Shown here: piece by piece, positions 42,303 through 51,170 of the stretch
Layout: every line of letters starts with the position of its first letter
Position numbering within the stretch: the stretch's first letter is position 1
Assembly: GCF_007558815.1 (NCBI RefSeq)
Contig: NZ_VLTJ01000010.1
Coordinates: forward strand, 84,639 to 148,638
Source: Verticiella sediminum
GTDB taxonomy: Bacteria; Pseudomonadota; Gammaproteobacteria; Burkholderiales; Burkholderiaceae_B
Direction: 5' to 3'
Length of the DNA stretch: 64,000 nt
The notes under the pieces: generated by a model
Database searches by the model: none
Seen by the model: the letters and a program-made list of their open reading frames with translations, nothing else
What the model was told of the DNA's origin: nothing
Translations under genes and position numbers: made by a program

Positions 42303-43205
42303 TCACGCTGTTTCGGACAGGGGCTCGCGCAGAAAGTCCGGCTCGAAGACACGGTCAGCGGTGACCTGGCAACGAATCATCAGGCGGTGTTCATCCGGGC
42401 CGTAGTCGGCCACGGCGTTGTGCCAGGTCCAGAGATGGTCCCACATCAGCAAGTCCCCCTTCACCCAGTGATGCATATAGCGATACTTGGGTTGCAGCAT
42501 GTGGTCGAACAATTGTTGGATGACACGCCGTCCCTCGTCGTCGGGCATGCCTTCGATGGTCTCGCAATAGGATGGGTTGACGTAGATGACCTTGCGCCCG
42601 CTTACCGGATGGGTAAGAAAAACCGGATGGCGCACCGGAGGCCGCTCAGCGCGCTCCTGCGCCGTCAAGGCACTGCGCGTACTGCCTTTCTCGCGGCGCA
42701 CATATTCCCAGTAGAGGTTGAGGTCGTGCATCGCCGTCGCATTGGCAAGACGCTCTTTCATTTCATCCGGCAGGTCGTCGTAGGCCGCTGCGGTATTGAC
42801 GAACTCGGTAGCCCCCAAAGGTTTGCCATCACGCATTGGCACTTCGTACGCGACCAGCACGTTGATATATCCGACCACCTTGTTATAGGTCATGTCGGTA
42901 TGCCAGCTCTGTCCCGCGTCGGGAATTCCAATCGGCTTACCATCTCGCACGATGTTCGAAAGCGTGGATACTTCAGGCACGCCCGTATCTCCCGGCAGGG
43001 TGGCTCGCAGCGCCTGCAGGGAACCAAAGCGCTGCGAAAAGCGGCGCAATGCCTCCGCTCGCAGTTGCATCCGCGGGAAACGCAGCACGCCGTGTTCGGC
43101 GAGCGCGCGCACGATAGTCGAAAAATCGGCATGTGAAAGCGGCTGCGCCAGATCGACGCCGGTCACGGTAGCGCCCAGAATCTGGCCGGTTGGTACGATG
43201 TTCAT
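42303..43205 (-). CDS. TauD/TfdA-family dioxygenase
   Basis: This 300-residue Fe(II)/2-oxoglutarate oxygenase has His102 and Asp104 (SWHTDMTY), distal His262 (TWHNAVADY) and an arginine near residue 278 (MIRCQ). It starts MNIVPTGQILGATVTGVDLA, a standard TfdA/TauD N-terminus. It follows the FMN dehydrogenase by 36 bp and precedes the TPP enzyme by 31 bp. It may hydroxylate the side chain of the imported acid. The closest named relatives would be 2,4-D or taurine dioxygenases, but the substrate is unknown. Confidence 0.9.
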   Translation of the reverse strand: MNIVPTGQILGATVTGVDLAQPLSHADFSTIVRALAEHGVLRFPRMQLRAEALRRFSQRFGSLQALRATLPGDTGVPEVSTLSNIVRDGKPIGIPDAGQSWHTDMTYNKVVGYINVLVAYEVPMRDGKPLGATEFVNTAAAYDDLPDEMKERLANATAMHDLNLYWEYVRREKGSTRSALTAQERAERPPVRHPVFLTHPVSGRKVIYVNPSYCETIEGMPDDEGRRVIQQLFDHMLQPKYRYMHHWVKGDLLMWDHLWTWHNAVADYGPDEHRLMIRCQVTADRVFEPDFLREPLSETA

Positions 43206-43241
43206 CGTGAACTCCTGTCTGATTCGAGTGGGAAAGTAGAC

Positions 43242-44483
43242 TCAGCCGGCAAGCACGGAAAAGCGGCTCGGGCGCGTTGTCGGCGCGTCGACAGGGCCGT
43301 TCCCGGGGTGTGCCGCGAAGTCCTCGTGTCGATGCACGATGGACGCATCGAGCTCTGCGATGGCCGGCCGCCCCAGCATGCCGAGCGTGGTCGAGAGCTC
43401 CGTCTGCAGAATGTCGAGCACGCGCTTTGCGCCAGGCCGACCCGCCATACCCATACCGTATAGGCCGGGGCGACCGCACAGGACCGCCGACGCGCCCAGC
43501 GCCACCGCCTTGGCAATGTCGCTACCCCGCCGGATGCCGCCGTCCAGCAGTACCGTTGCACGCTTTCCGACGGCCGCCACGATCTCCGGAAGCACCTCGA
43601 GAGGCGCCACCGAGCTGTCGAGACAGCGCCCACCGTGGTTGGATACGATCACGCCATCCGCGCCGTTCTCCAGCGCTGCCTCGGCATCCTCGGTGGTCAA
43701 TATGCCCTTGACGAGCAGCGTGCCCTTCCAGCGTTTGCGCAACAGGGCCACATCGCTCCAGGAAACGTCGTCACCACGCATTCCCGCAGCCCTTGCGGAA
43801 TTACCGCCCGTGATGTTCTCGCGATAGGCACCCGCCTGGTTCTCATAACGCGGCATCCCGGTGGTAGCGAGATAACGCCCCATGGTGCCGAAGAGCCAAC
43901 GCGGATGGGTGAGAATGTCCACCATGCCGCGCGAAGTAAGCTTCAAAGGCAGAGAGAAGCCATTGCGCAGGTTGTATTCGCGATTGGGCTGTACCGGCAC
44001 GTCCAACGTGACCACCAACGCCTCGAATCCCGCGCGCTGCGCGCGTTCGACGAGCTCATGAGACATCTCGCGCTGACGCCAGATATACAACTGGAACCAC
44101 AGCCTGCCGCCTGCCAGCCTGGCGATGTCTTCGATCGAAGTCGTCGCCCGCGTCGCGAGGGTGAACGGTATCCCCACGTCAGCCGCGGCGCGGGCCAGCT
44201 CCAGTTCTCCCTGATACCAGACCAGACCGGCGGCACCGGTAGGCGCGATTGCCAGCGGCATGGCAATGTCCGTGCCGAAAAGTGCGGTACGCGTCGAGCG
44301 CTTCGAAACGTCCACGGCCACTCGCGGGAGCAGCCGCATGCGCTCGAATGCCGCACGGTTGTTCGCCACCGCCTGATCGTCCTCGGTGCCACGGTCGATG
44401 AACTCGAAAATGCCGCGCGGCAGACGGCGCTTGGCGGCCTCCCGCACATCGGCAATATTGAAGCAACGATCGAGGGCGTTCAT
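43242..44483 (-). CDS. FMN-dependent alpha-hydroxy-acid dehydrogenase (LldD/MdlB family)
   Basis: This 413-residue enzyme of the lactate/mandelate/glycolate dehydrogenase family has the catalytic base His283 (SNHGGRCLDSS), a preceding lysine (LLVKGI) for FMN, and the C-terminal LDGGIRRGSDIAKAVALGA FMN-phosphate loop. It oxidises an L-2-hydroxy acid to a 2-oxo acid, with quinone or oxygen as acceptor. Its ATG overlaps the FAH-family gene by ATGA. Next to a TPP enzyme it suggests a 2-hydroxy-acid degradation route similar in logic to mandelate catabolism. Confidence 0.93.
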   Translation of the reverse strand: MNALDRCFNIADVREAAKRRLPRGIFEFIDRGTEDDQAVANNRAAFERMRLLPRVAVDVSKRSTRTALFGTDIAMPLAIAPTGAAGLVWYQGELELARAAADVGIPFTLATRATTSIEDIARLAGGRLWFQLYIWRQREMSHELVERAQRAGFEALVVTLDVPVQPNREYNLRNGFSLPLKLTSRGMVDILTHPRWLFGTMGRYLATTGMPRYENQAGAYRENITGGNSARAAGMRGDDVSWSDVALLRKRWKGTLLVKGILTTEDAEAALENGADGVIVSNHGGRCLDSSVAPLEVLPEIVAAVGKRATVLLDGGIRRGSDIAKAVALGASAVLCGRPGLYGMGMAGRPGAKRVLDILQTELSTTLGMLGRPAIAELDASIVHRHEDFAAHPGNGPVDAPTTRPSRFSVLAG

Positions 44484-45505
44484 GAGGCATCCGGTACGGG
44501 AATGTGCCTGCCGGGCTGCCGCGTCCCTATCGTCGAATTCAGACTGCCTATACCCGAGATGCGCAATTCGACGCGGTCGCCGGGTCTCATCACGCGGCCG
44601 CATTCGCGCGCCGAGCCGCCCGCGTAGCAGCCTGCGCTGATCACCTGACCGGGAGGCACGGTTTGACCGATGGACAGGTACGACAGCATCTCCGGGAAGT
44701 CCCACACCATTCCGGAAGTGGGGCAGGTGGAGAGGACTTCACCATTGACCACCAGCGACATCGTGAGCGCCTTGGGGTCGCCCAGTTCATCCGGTGTGAC
44801 GATCCACGGCCCCATCGCATTTCCGGTATCGAAGTCCTTGCCCTTGGACGGACCCCGGCCCGACTTCATCTCCACGAGCTGCACGGCGCGCGCGCTGACA
44901 TCGTTGAGGATGGTGTAGCCTGCGATGGCCCGCTCTGCACCCGGGCGATCGAGATCGCGGCCACCGAGCCCCACCACACAGCCGAACTCGCACTCGACGT
45001 CGATGGTGTCGGCGTACGGCGGCACTTCCAGCGTCGTCCCTGGACCGACCACGGAGTCGGGGTTGCCCTTCCAGTACGGCTTGACCGCAGCATCCGCGCT
45101 GGCGGCCGTGAGCGTCACGCCGCGTTTGGCGGCATCGGCCGAGTGCGCCGGCCACACGCTGAAGTTGGCGATACCCGCCGGACGCGGCACGGGCGCGAGC
45201 AGGTGCACATCGGCGAGCGCATGAACCATGCGCATGCCTTTCATTGCGGTTTCCCGTCCCGATGCCACTGCGGCTTCGACCGCTTCTTTCAACCACTCCA
45301 TGGTCTGCGGCCCGCTGCCGATCAATGCCAGCATATCGGCAGGCACCTGGGCCTCGCCAACTCGCGCGGCGGCGGCCATCGGCAGGCTGCGTTCGAGAAA
45401 TGCCGAGCGTGCGGCCGCAGCATCGATGACTCCCATGTCGGTCACTACCCCGGTCCGTACCAGCGGACCGAGAGGAGTCGCTACAGAGAACGTACAGAGC
45501 TTCAT
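44480..45505 (-). CDS. Fumarylacetoacetate hydrolase-family protein
   Basis: This 341-residue protein has the FAH catalytic fold: the metal-binding acidic residues in VECEFGCVVG and the LNDVSARAVQ region, and C-terminal GSLNSTIG. Members cleave C-C bonds, hydrate double bonds or decarboxylate oxo-acids with Mg2+. The ATG at 45505 (MKLCTF) is preferred to one six codons upstream. It lies 14 bp after the Bug gene and is coupled to the dehydrogenase by ATGA. Together they point to breakdown of a ring-cleavage or oxo-acid product. Confidence 0.92.
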   Translation of the reverse strand: MKLCTFSVATPLGPLVRTGVVTDMGVIDAAAARSAFLERSLPMAAAARVGEAQVPADMLALIGSGPQTMEWLKEAVEAAVASGRETAMKGMRMVHALADVHLLAPVPRPAGIANFSVWPAHSADAAKRGVTLTAASADAAVKPYWKGNPDSVVGPGTTLEVPPYADTIDVECEFGCVVGLGGRDLDRPGAERAIAGYTILNDVSARAVQLVEMKSGRGPSKGKDFDTGNAMGPWIVTPDELGDPKALTMSLVVNGEVLSTCPTSGMVWDFPEMLSYLSIGQTVPPGQVISAGCYAGGSARECGRVMRPGDRVELRISGIGSLNSTIGTRQPGRHIPVPDAS

Positions 45506-45519
45506 CGATATTCCCTCTC

Positions 45520-46530
45520 TCATTCGTCCACGGGAACGCCCGCGCGCTTAACCACTTCCTTCCACAAGGCGATATCCCTCGCCACGAACTCGTCGGTTTC
45601 AGCCGGATCGAGCAACGCGCACTCCAAGCCGGCATCCACCAGCTTCTGGCTGACGCCGGGATCGTTGACTGCGCTACTCAAGGCGGCAAACACCTTGTCT
45701 CGTATCGGGGTAGGCAGGCCCGCCGGACCGAACAAGCCGAACCACGACATAGCCACCATGCCGTCGACGCCTTGCTCGATGGCCGTGGGGATCTCGGGCG
45801 CCTGGCGCAGCCGATTTTCCGAAGTCACTGCAATGCCACGCAGCTTGCCATCCCGGATGAAGGGCAGCAGCGCCACGGTGTAGATCAGTATCGGCACGGT
45901 GCCGCCGCTGGTATCCGTGATCGCCTGGCCCATATTGATATAAGGCACATGCGTCAGCTTGGCGCCTTTGGTCTTGAGCAGTTCGCCTGCCAGGTGGTTG
46001 GAAGCGCCGCGCGAGCCGGAGGCAAAGAACAGTCCTTCAGGCAAGGTATTGGAATAGGCGATCAGTTCCGGCAGGCTATGCACGGGTAACGACGGGTTGA
46101 CGGCGATCACGTTGGCCGACGTGCAGGCGCGGCCGATGGAGGTGAAGTCGGTGAGGATGTCGTAGGGCAGCGTGGTCGGCCGCATGGCCGCCATGGTGCT
46201 GTGCGAGGATGCAGCGTCCATCACCAGGGTGTAGCCGTCTGGCGTTGCGCGCCGCGCGAAATCGGCGCCGATGACGCCGGCGCCGCCGGGCCTGTTGTCT
46301 ATGACCAGCGGTTGGCCGAGATGCTGGGACATATGCGGCTCCAGGAAGCGCGTCATGATGTCGGTCGCCGACCCGGGAGGGAACGGAACGACGAGGCGTA
46401 TCGGCCGGTTCGGATAATTGTCGGCACTAGCCGATGCCTTCCTGGCGAGCGCCGGTGGCATGCCGGATGCCAGAGCCGCGGCGACGCCAAACTGGAGATA
46501 GCGCCGGCGCGTGCTGTTCGTTGTGTTCAT
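45520..46530 (-). CDS. Bug/TctC-family periplasmic solute-binding protein
   Basis: This 336-residue protein has an N-terminal twin-arginine-like segment (STRRRYLQFG) with a hydrophobic stretch to about residue 30. The Bug motifs YPNRPIRLVVPFPPGSATDI and DNRPGGAGVIG follow, where the usual GG after PFPPG is SA. It is the first structural gene after the LysR regulator. An inverted repeat lies about 120 bp before the ATG, so it and the downstream enzymes are likely induced by the bound acid. Confidence 0.92.
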   Translation of the reverse strand: MNTTNSTRRRYLQFGVAAALASGMPPALARKASASADNYPNRPIRLVVPFPPGSATDIMTRFLEPHMSQHLGQPLVIDNRPGGAGVIGADFARRATPDGYTLVMDAASSHSTMAAMRPTTLPYDILTDFTSIGRACTSANVIAVNPSLPVHSLPELIAYSNTLPEGLFFASGSRGASNHLAGELLKTKGAKLTHVPYINMGQAITDTSGGTVPILIYTVALLPFIRDGKLRGIAVTSENRLRQAPEIPTAIEQGVDGMVAMSWFGLFGPAGLPTPIRDKVFAALSSAVNDPGVSQKLVDAGLECALLDPAETDEFVARDIALWKEVVKRAGVPVDE

Positions 46531-46650
46531 GTCTCCTCCGTTTGGCTTCCGTGGGCTCTGACGGCCCAGATGCGTCAGGGGGCGGCGAGTCCGGCCCAGG
46601 CGCTCTTGCCTTGCGAATTGATTATAGGTTTGTGCAAGGCCACCCTGGAC

Positions 46651-46676
46651 GGTATAGCGCTTATATCAGCTATACC
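46651..46676. promoter_or_regulatory. Inverted repeat, probable LysR operator/promoter
   Basis: GGTATAGC and GCTATACC are perfect 8-bp arms separated by 10 bases (GCTTATATCA). The whole element lies nine bases before the end of the LysR gene and about 120 bp upstream of the Bug ATG. The central TTATAT is AT-rich, and the layout resembles LysR-type TNA boxes. The element is likely to bind the adjacent regulator. Confidence 0.6.
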
Positions 46677-46684
46677 GAATGGGG

Positions 46685-47632
46685 TTAGGCGGCCGAAGCC
46701 AGCCGTATATCGAGTGCGACCGGCGATTCCTCTACCGCGGCCGCAATCGCGAGCGTGATTTCAGCCTGTACTACGCGCATCGCCTGGGTATAGGCACGGT
46801 TGAAGGCGGTAGCCACCATGACCCGGGTTTCCACCGCCGGGCGGCGCAATCGCCGGGCCGTCAGCGTGCCGTGTCGCAGCTCGCGATGGATGGCGGGCAG
46901 TGCAAGTACCGTGTGGGCAACACCGGTCAATACGAGATCTTTCATCAGTTCGAGCGTGTCCATCTCGTAGTCGACCCGAAGCCGTATCCTGGCCTGAGCG
47001 GCCGCGGACTCCAGGGTGCGGCGCAGTCCATGGCGGCGCGTGGGAAGCACCAGCGCAATACCGTCGAGCTGCGCCATGTCGATGTGGTGCTGTCGCCGTT
47101 TGCCTGGCGCAGGCGCGCTGGGCGCGGAGACGAGATGCAGGCCCGCGCTCGCGAGAAAATCCACGGCGATATGCTTCGAGCGCTGCGCATCGTGCAGCAG
47201 TGCGATATCCAGCCTGCCGTCGACGAGCCATTCGTGTATGTAGCCGCTATAGCCGGACACGATGTTCAGCTTCACGTCGGGATAGCTGCGCCGCACACGC
47301 TGCACCAAGCCCAGGCCGAAGAGTTCGAGCATGGTCGGCGTCATCCCCACGATGACGTCGCCACGTGGCTGCGCCCGCTCCTTCTGCAAGGACCCGGACA
47401 GCGCCTGCACTTGGCGCAGGATGGGCCGAATGCCCTCAACGAAGCGTTCGCCCTCCGGCGTAAGCGCTACGCCCCGGCCGTGGCGATACAGGAGGGGGAC
47501 GCCGCACTCCTGCTCTAGTGCCTGAATCTGCCGTCCGAGTGCGGGCTGAGCCATTCCTATCACCGATGCGGCTCGCGAGAAGCTGCCGCTTTCGACGACG
47601 ATTAGCAGGTGCTCGATTCGCTTCAGGTCCAT
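46685..47632 (-). CDS. LysR-family transcriptional regulator
   Basis: This 315-residue regulator has an N-terminal helix-turn-helix (GSFSRAASVIGMAQPALGRQIQALEQE, about residues 16-41) and a two-lobe effector domain. It lies on the same strand as, and upstream of, the Bug gene of the hydroxy-acid operon. The inverted repeat at 46651-46676 is between them. It most likely activates the operon in the presence of the transported acid. Confidence 0.92.
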   Translation of the reverse strand: MDLKRIEHLLIVVESGSFSRAASVIGMAQPALGRQIQALEQECGVPLLYRHGRGVALTPEGERFVEGIRPILRQVQALSGSLQKERAQPRGDVIVGMTPTMLELFGLGLVQRVRRSYPDVKLNIVSGYSGYIHEWLVDGRLDIALLHDAQRSKHIAVDFLASAGLHLVSAPSAPAPGKRRQHHIDMAQLDGIALVLPTRRHGLRRTLESAAAQARIRLRVDYEMDTLELMKDLVLTGVAHTVLALPAIHRELRHGTLTARRLRRPAVETRVMVATAFNRAYTQAMRVVQAEITLAIAAAVEESPVALDIRLASAA

Positions 47633-47857
47633 TGAACGCGAGGGGAAAGGAGAGATCGCGCCATGAGTGGCAGTTTGATGGCAACGCCGATCATCATACT
47701 GACCTCCTCGGGCCGAGTGTCGCCGGAACTCTCCAGCTTGGGGTTGTTCAGTTGTATGGGGGAGAAGTCAGTCTATCCCGCGTCCAAGGCCGCTGGACGC
47801 GACCGGGCGGTCATGTTGGACGCAGGGTCGACTGGCGCGGGCTGAGGCGCGAGCCGC

Positions 47858-49162
47858 TCAGTGTTCGAGAGCCGCGTAGACCAGGTTGCGGATCAGCGAC
47901 CGGTAGTGCGTGCGCTGCCTGGGCGACTGCATCATGAAGACGACGTACATGTCGAGCGCGGGGTCGACCCACATGTAGGTACCGCCCGCGCCGCCCCAGT
48001 AGTACTCGCCCACCGATCCCGGCACACTTGCCATGCCGGGATCGGTGCGCACCGCGAAGCCCAGGCCGAAGCCGTAGCCCGGGCCGGGCAGGTACAGCGG
48101 CGTGCGGGCGATGTCCTGCCCCAGGTGGTCGCTGGTCATGTAGGCCAGCGTGGCGGGCGACAGCAGCCGCTGGCCGTCCAGCGTGCCGCCGGCGAGCAGC
48201 ATCTGCAGAAAGCGCGCATAGTCGGTTGCGCTGGAAACCAGCCCGCCGCCCCCGCTTTCGAAGCGCGCCTGCCTGCCGGGGTCGCTGATCTCCACGCCCA
48301 CGCCGATCTGGCGGTCGTCCGGCAGCGGCTGCGCCAGGCGCGCCTGCTGCTGTGGCTGCTGCAGATAGAAGCGCGTGTCCCGCATGCCGAGTGGCTGGAA
48401 GATCCTCGTCTCCAGGAATTGCCCCAGCACCTGCCCGCTCGCGACCTCGACGACCCGGCCCAGCACGTCGGTGCTGTAGCTGTAGTCCCACGTGGTGCCC
48501 GGCTGGTAGGCCAGCGGCAGGGCTGCGAGCCGCCGCGCGAACTGCGCATTGTCCGGATCGTCGGCGAACAGGTTGGCGTCGTTGTAGGCGCGCTTGACCA
48601 GTCCGGGGCCGAAGAAGCCGTAGGTCAGGCCGGAGGTGTGGCGCAAGAGGTCGTGCACCAGCAGGGGCCGCCGCGCCGGCGTGGTTTCCAGCACCGGCTT
48701 GCCGTCGGCGCCGTTCTTCTCGACGCCCACCTGGAGCTTGGCGAACTCGGGAACATAGGCGCTGACCGGATCGTCCAGCCGCAGCTTGCCCTCCTCGACC
48801 AGCATCATCGCGGCGACGCTGGTGATCGGCTTGGTCATCGAATAGATGCGAAAGAGGGCATCCTTCTGCATGGCGTCCCCGGCTTGAGGATCGCGCTTGC
48901 CGACCGCCTCGAAGTAGCGCGTCTGGCCGCCCTGCACCACCATCACCACCGCGCCGGGAATGCGGCCCGCGGCCACATCGGCCTGCAGGACCTCGCCGAT
49001 GCGCGCCAGGCGCTCGGTCGACAGCCGCAGGGCGGGCGCGGGGGCCTGCGGCGCGTCGGCCGCGACCACCGTCGGCGGGATGGTCTGGCCTTGGGCCGTC
49101 AGCACAGGGCTGGCCAGGGCCAGCGCGAGCGCGAGGGTGCGCGCAGGGAATCGAAGCGGCAT
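47858..49162 (-). CDS. Beta-lactamase-fold serine hydrolase (class C/EstB type)
   Basis: This 434-residue protein has an N-terminal signal peptide (MPLRFPARTLALALALASPV, cleavage near AQG/Q). The SxxK catalytic motif is YSMTKPI, a Tyr-containing motif is YSYSTDVLG, and the C-terminal region has GGAGGTYMWVDP. It resembles EstB esterases and beta-lactamase-related D-aminopeptidases rather than a true AmpC. The ATG at 49162 gives the signal peptide; an upstream extension is unlikely. It has its own context between a regulator and a lipoprotein gene. Confidence 0.9.
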   Translation of the reverse strand: MPLRFPARTLALALALASPVLTAQGQTIPPTVVAADAPQAPAPALRLSTERLARIGEVLQADVAAGRIPGAVVMVVQGGQTRYFEAVGKRDPQAGDAMQKDALFRIYSMTKPITSVAAMMLVEEGKLRLDDPVSAYVPEFAKLQVGVEKNGADGKPVLETTPARRPLLVHDLLRHTSGLTYGFFGPGLVKRAYNDANLFADDPDNAQFARRLAALPLAYQPGTTWDYSYSTDVLGRVVEVASGQVLGQFLETRIFQPLGMRDTRFYLQQPQQQARLAQPLPDDRQIGVGVEISDPGRQARFESGGGGLVSSATDYARFLQMLLAGGTLDGQRLLSPATLAYMTSDHLGQDIARTPLYLPGPGYGFGLGFAVRTDPGMASVPGSVGEYYWGGAGGTYMWVDPALDMYVVFMMQSPRQRTHYRSLIRNLVYAALEH

Positions 49163-49288
49163 GTCGGGTCTCCGGTCGTTGTGGTGAGGTCGCGGCGCGC
49201 GGCTTCGCCACGCGCCGGAGGGGGCGTCGAGCCCCCCCGGGCAATCTACCGGCCGGCCATGCACGGCGACATACGGACCTACCCGTGG

Positions 49289-50086
49289 TCAGTCCGCGGC
49301 GAGGCGCACCAGCGCATTCCCGCCGGCATCCAGCAGGTACAGCTTGCGCTGCGCGTCGTCGACGCGAAAACCGCGCGTGTCCTGCAGGGCCTGGATGAAA
49401 TCGGTCTCCTGGCGCATCACGGCCGGGGCGCACGCCATGAAGGTCGAGGCGATCGGCAGGAAGCTGAAGGTGTCGCCGTCGATCTGGGCGCGGGTATGGA
49501 TGCCGTTGCAGCCGCCATGGCCCGACACGCTGCCGTCGGCGGCGATCTCCAGGCGCGATTGCACGCGATCGAGCACGCCTTTGCCACGGATGTCCTCGGC
49601 CAGCCATGCGCCCACCGGCAGGGCGGCGGTGGCGGCGGGCGCGCTCACCTGCTGTACCAGGATGTCGGTGCTGGCATCCGGGCCGAAGGCGGCATGATGC
49701 GTCGTGTTGGTGAAGAGCAGGCGGCCGTCGAGTTCGATGCGGGCCTGCAGGGCGTAGCGCATGCGCGGGTCGATCCGGGCGGGATCGTAGCGCAGGGTGT
49801 AGGCAAAGGGGCTGCTGCGCCCATCGGTCGGGATGTCGGTCTGCGCGACGATACGGGCCGGCGCGTCGGCCAGCGAGACATCCGCCAGCGCGACCCTGAC
49901 GACGGCGCCGGGCGGCAGCGCGATGCGCTCGCGATACATGACGTTGCCGCTCAGGGTGCGGCCGCCCGATCCGCTGGCTGCGCCGCCCACGCCCGCGCAG
50001 CCGGCGGCGCTCAGCGACAGGACGGAGATGGCCGCAAGAAGGCGGCGGCGGGTGGCGAAGCCGGCAGGCGGAGCTGGCTGGTGCAT
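49289..50086 (-). CDS. Lipoprotein with YbaY and META domains
   Basis: This 265-residue protein has a lipobox (LSAAGC, Cys30) after a basic N-terminus, so it should be an outer-membrane or periplasmic lipoprotein. The middle (about residues 44-140) looks like a YbaY-type domain (LSGNVMYRERIALPPGAVVRV). The C-terminal half is a META/HslJ-like domain (GKGVLDRVQSRLEIAADGSVSGHGGCNGI). These domains occur in stress-related or pectate-type lipoproteins. The function is not known. Confidence 0.82.
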   Translation of the reverse strand: MHQPAPPAGFATRRRLLAAISVLSLSAAGCAGVGGAASGSGGRTLSGNVMYRERIALPPGAVVRVALADVSLADAPARIVAQTDIPTDGRSSPFAYTLRYDPARIDPRMRYALQARIELDGRLLFTNTTHHAAFGPDASTDILVQQVSAPAATAALPVGAWLAEDIRGKGVLDRVQSRLEIAADGSVSGHGGCNGIHTRAQIDGDTFSFLPIASTFMACAPAVMRQETDFIQALQDTRGFRVDDAQRKLYLLDAGGNALVRLAAD

Positions 50087-50379
50087 GGCTGTTCTTCCTT
50101 ATCGTCGTGGCGGGGGATGTTAGACGCGCAGCAAGCGCAATACCGTAAGGGACCGTGACCGATGCGCTGCTCTGGTGCATCGTGCTCCATCATGGTGGTC
50201 CCGTGCAATGAGACGGTGCATGGCACGCTTCAGGGATATAAAAACACATTAAAATCAAAAGCTTGGCAAATTTTTCAGGCCGGGGAAATGTAATTTACGG
50301 GAAAGAAGTGCGATTTATTCCCATCGATCGGGAATAGCCGGTTTGTGATTCCCGAACTCGGGTCAATACTTTGCGCATC
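50087..50379. promoter_or_regulatory. Intergenic region before the IclR gene with two inverted repeats
   Basis: This 293-bp region has an AT-rich part (50238-50276: AAAAACACATTAAAATCAAAAG). ATTCCC (50317-50322) and GGGAAT (50330-50335) are arms of an inverted repeat, and CCCGA-AC-TCGGG is at 50351-50362, just before the ATG at 50380. These repeats are candidate operators for the IclR regulator of the following histidine-type operon. Confidence 0.5.
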
Positions 50380-51117
50380 ATGTCGACGCGCCCTGTTACC
50401 ACCTCCCCGCAAGATCGCCTGCTGCAGGTGCTCGCCACGGTGGCCCAGAGCTCCGGGGCCCTGAGCGCTGCCGAACTCGGCGCCATGACGGGCCTGCCCA
50501 AGAGTTCGCTCTACCGCCAGCTTGCCCGCCTGCGGCACTGGGGCTTTGTCCAGGAGGTCGATGGCGGCTACGCGCCCGGCCCCATGGGGCTGCAGTTGGC
50601 GCAGGGCTTCGATGCGACTTCGCACCTGGTCCAGGAAGCGCGCGAAGACATGCACAAGCTGGTGCGCCAGTCCGGCGAAAGCGTGGGCCTGATCGTCGCC
50701 GTCAACGATCGGGCGATCTGCATCGAGATGCTGGAGAGCCCGCAGGCCTTGCGCTGTTCGTTCGAGAAGGGGCGCAGCGTGGCCCTGCGCCGCGGCGCCA
50801 CGGCCAAGTGCCTGCTCGCGCACCTGCCGCAAGCGCGGCGGCGCGCCGTGCTCGACGCCGCCGATGACGAGCCGCATCCGCGCGATGCCACCTGGGAAGA
50901 GCTCGAGGTGATCCGCCAGGCCGGCTACGCGCGCAGCCAGAGCGAGATCGACGAAGGCGTCTGGGGCGCGAGCGCGCCCATCTTCGGCGGCGGGCAGCAC
51001 CTGCTCGGCTGCCTCACCCTGATGGCTCCCGTCGCCCGCGCCCTGCCGCGCGAAGCCGAGCTCACGCAGATGGTGATCGTTGCGGCTGCGCGCATCTCGC
51101 GCAACCTGAACCTGTAG
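50380..51117 (+). CDS. IclR-family transcriptional regulator
   Basis: This 245-residue regulator has an N-terminal winged helix-turn-helix (SALYRQLARLRHW-type; SLYRQLARLRHWGFV) and a GAF-like effector domain ending in ISRNLNL. IclR regulators of histidine or amino-acid operons sense catabolites. It precedes an amino-acid ABC importer and HutD/HutF/HutG. The ATG at 50380 is chosen; a TTG nine bases upstream is in frame but less likely. A hairpin plus TTTT at 51136-51153 follows its stop. Confidence 0.92.
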   Translation: MSTRPVTTSPQDRLLQVLATVAQSSGALSAAELGAMTGLPKSSLYRQLARLRHWGFVQEVDGGYAPGPMGLQLAQGFDATSHLVQEAREDMHKLVRQSGESVGLIVAVNDRAICIEMLESPQALRCSFEKGRSVALRRGATAKCLLAHLPQARRRAVLDAADDEPHPRDATWEELEVIRQAGYARSQSEIDEGVWGASAPIFGGGQHLLGCLTLMAPVARALPREAELTQMVIVAAARISRNLNL

Positions 51118-51135
51118 TTTTCCGTCCATCCGTAC

Positions 51136-51153
51136 GGGCGCTAGCGCCCTTTT
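51136..51153 (+). terminator. Intrinsic terminator or attenuator between the IclR and transport genes
   Basis: The palindrome GGGCGCTAGCGCCC is immediately followed by TTTT, 18 bases after the regulator stop and 17 bases before the binding-protein ATG. This could limit read-through or separate the regulator transcript from the transporter operon. Confidence 0.5.
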
Positions 51154-51170
51154 CCTACCAGGAGTCTTTG

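Noticed and set aside
47663..47845. 60-residue plus-strand frame with an AGGAG-like sequence upstream
   Set aside because: The spacing to the ATG is long, the composition is ordinary, there is no recognisable domain, and it lies in the LysR promoter gap.
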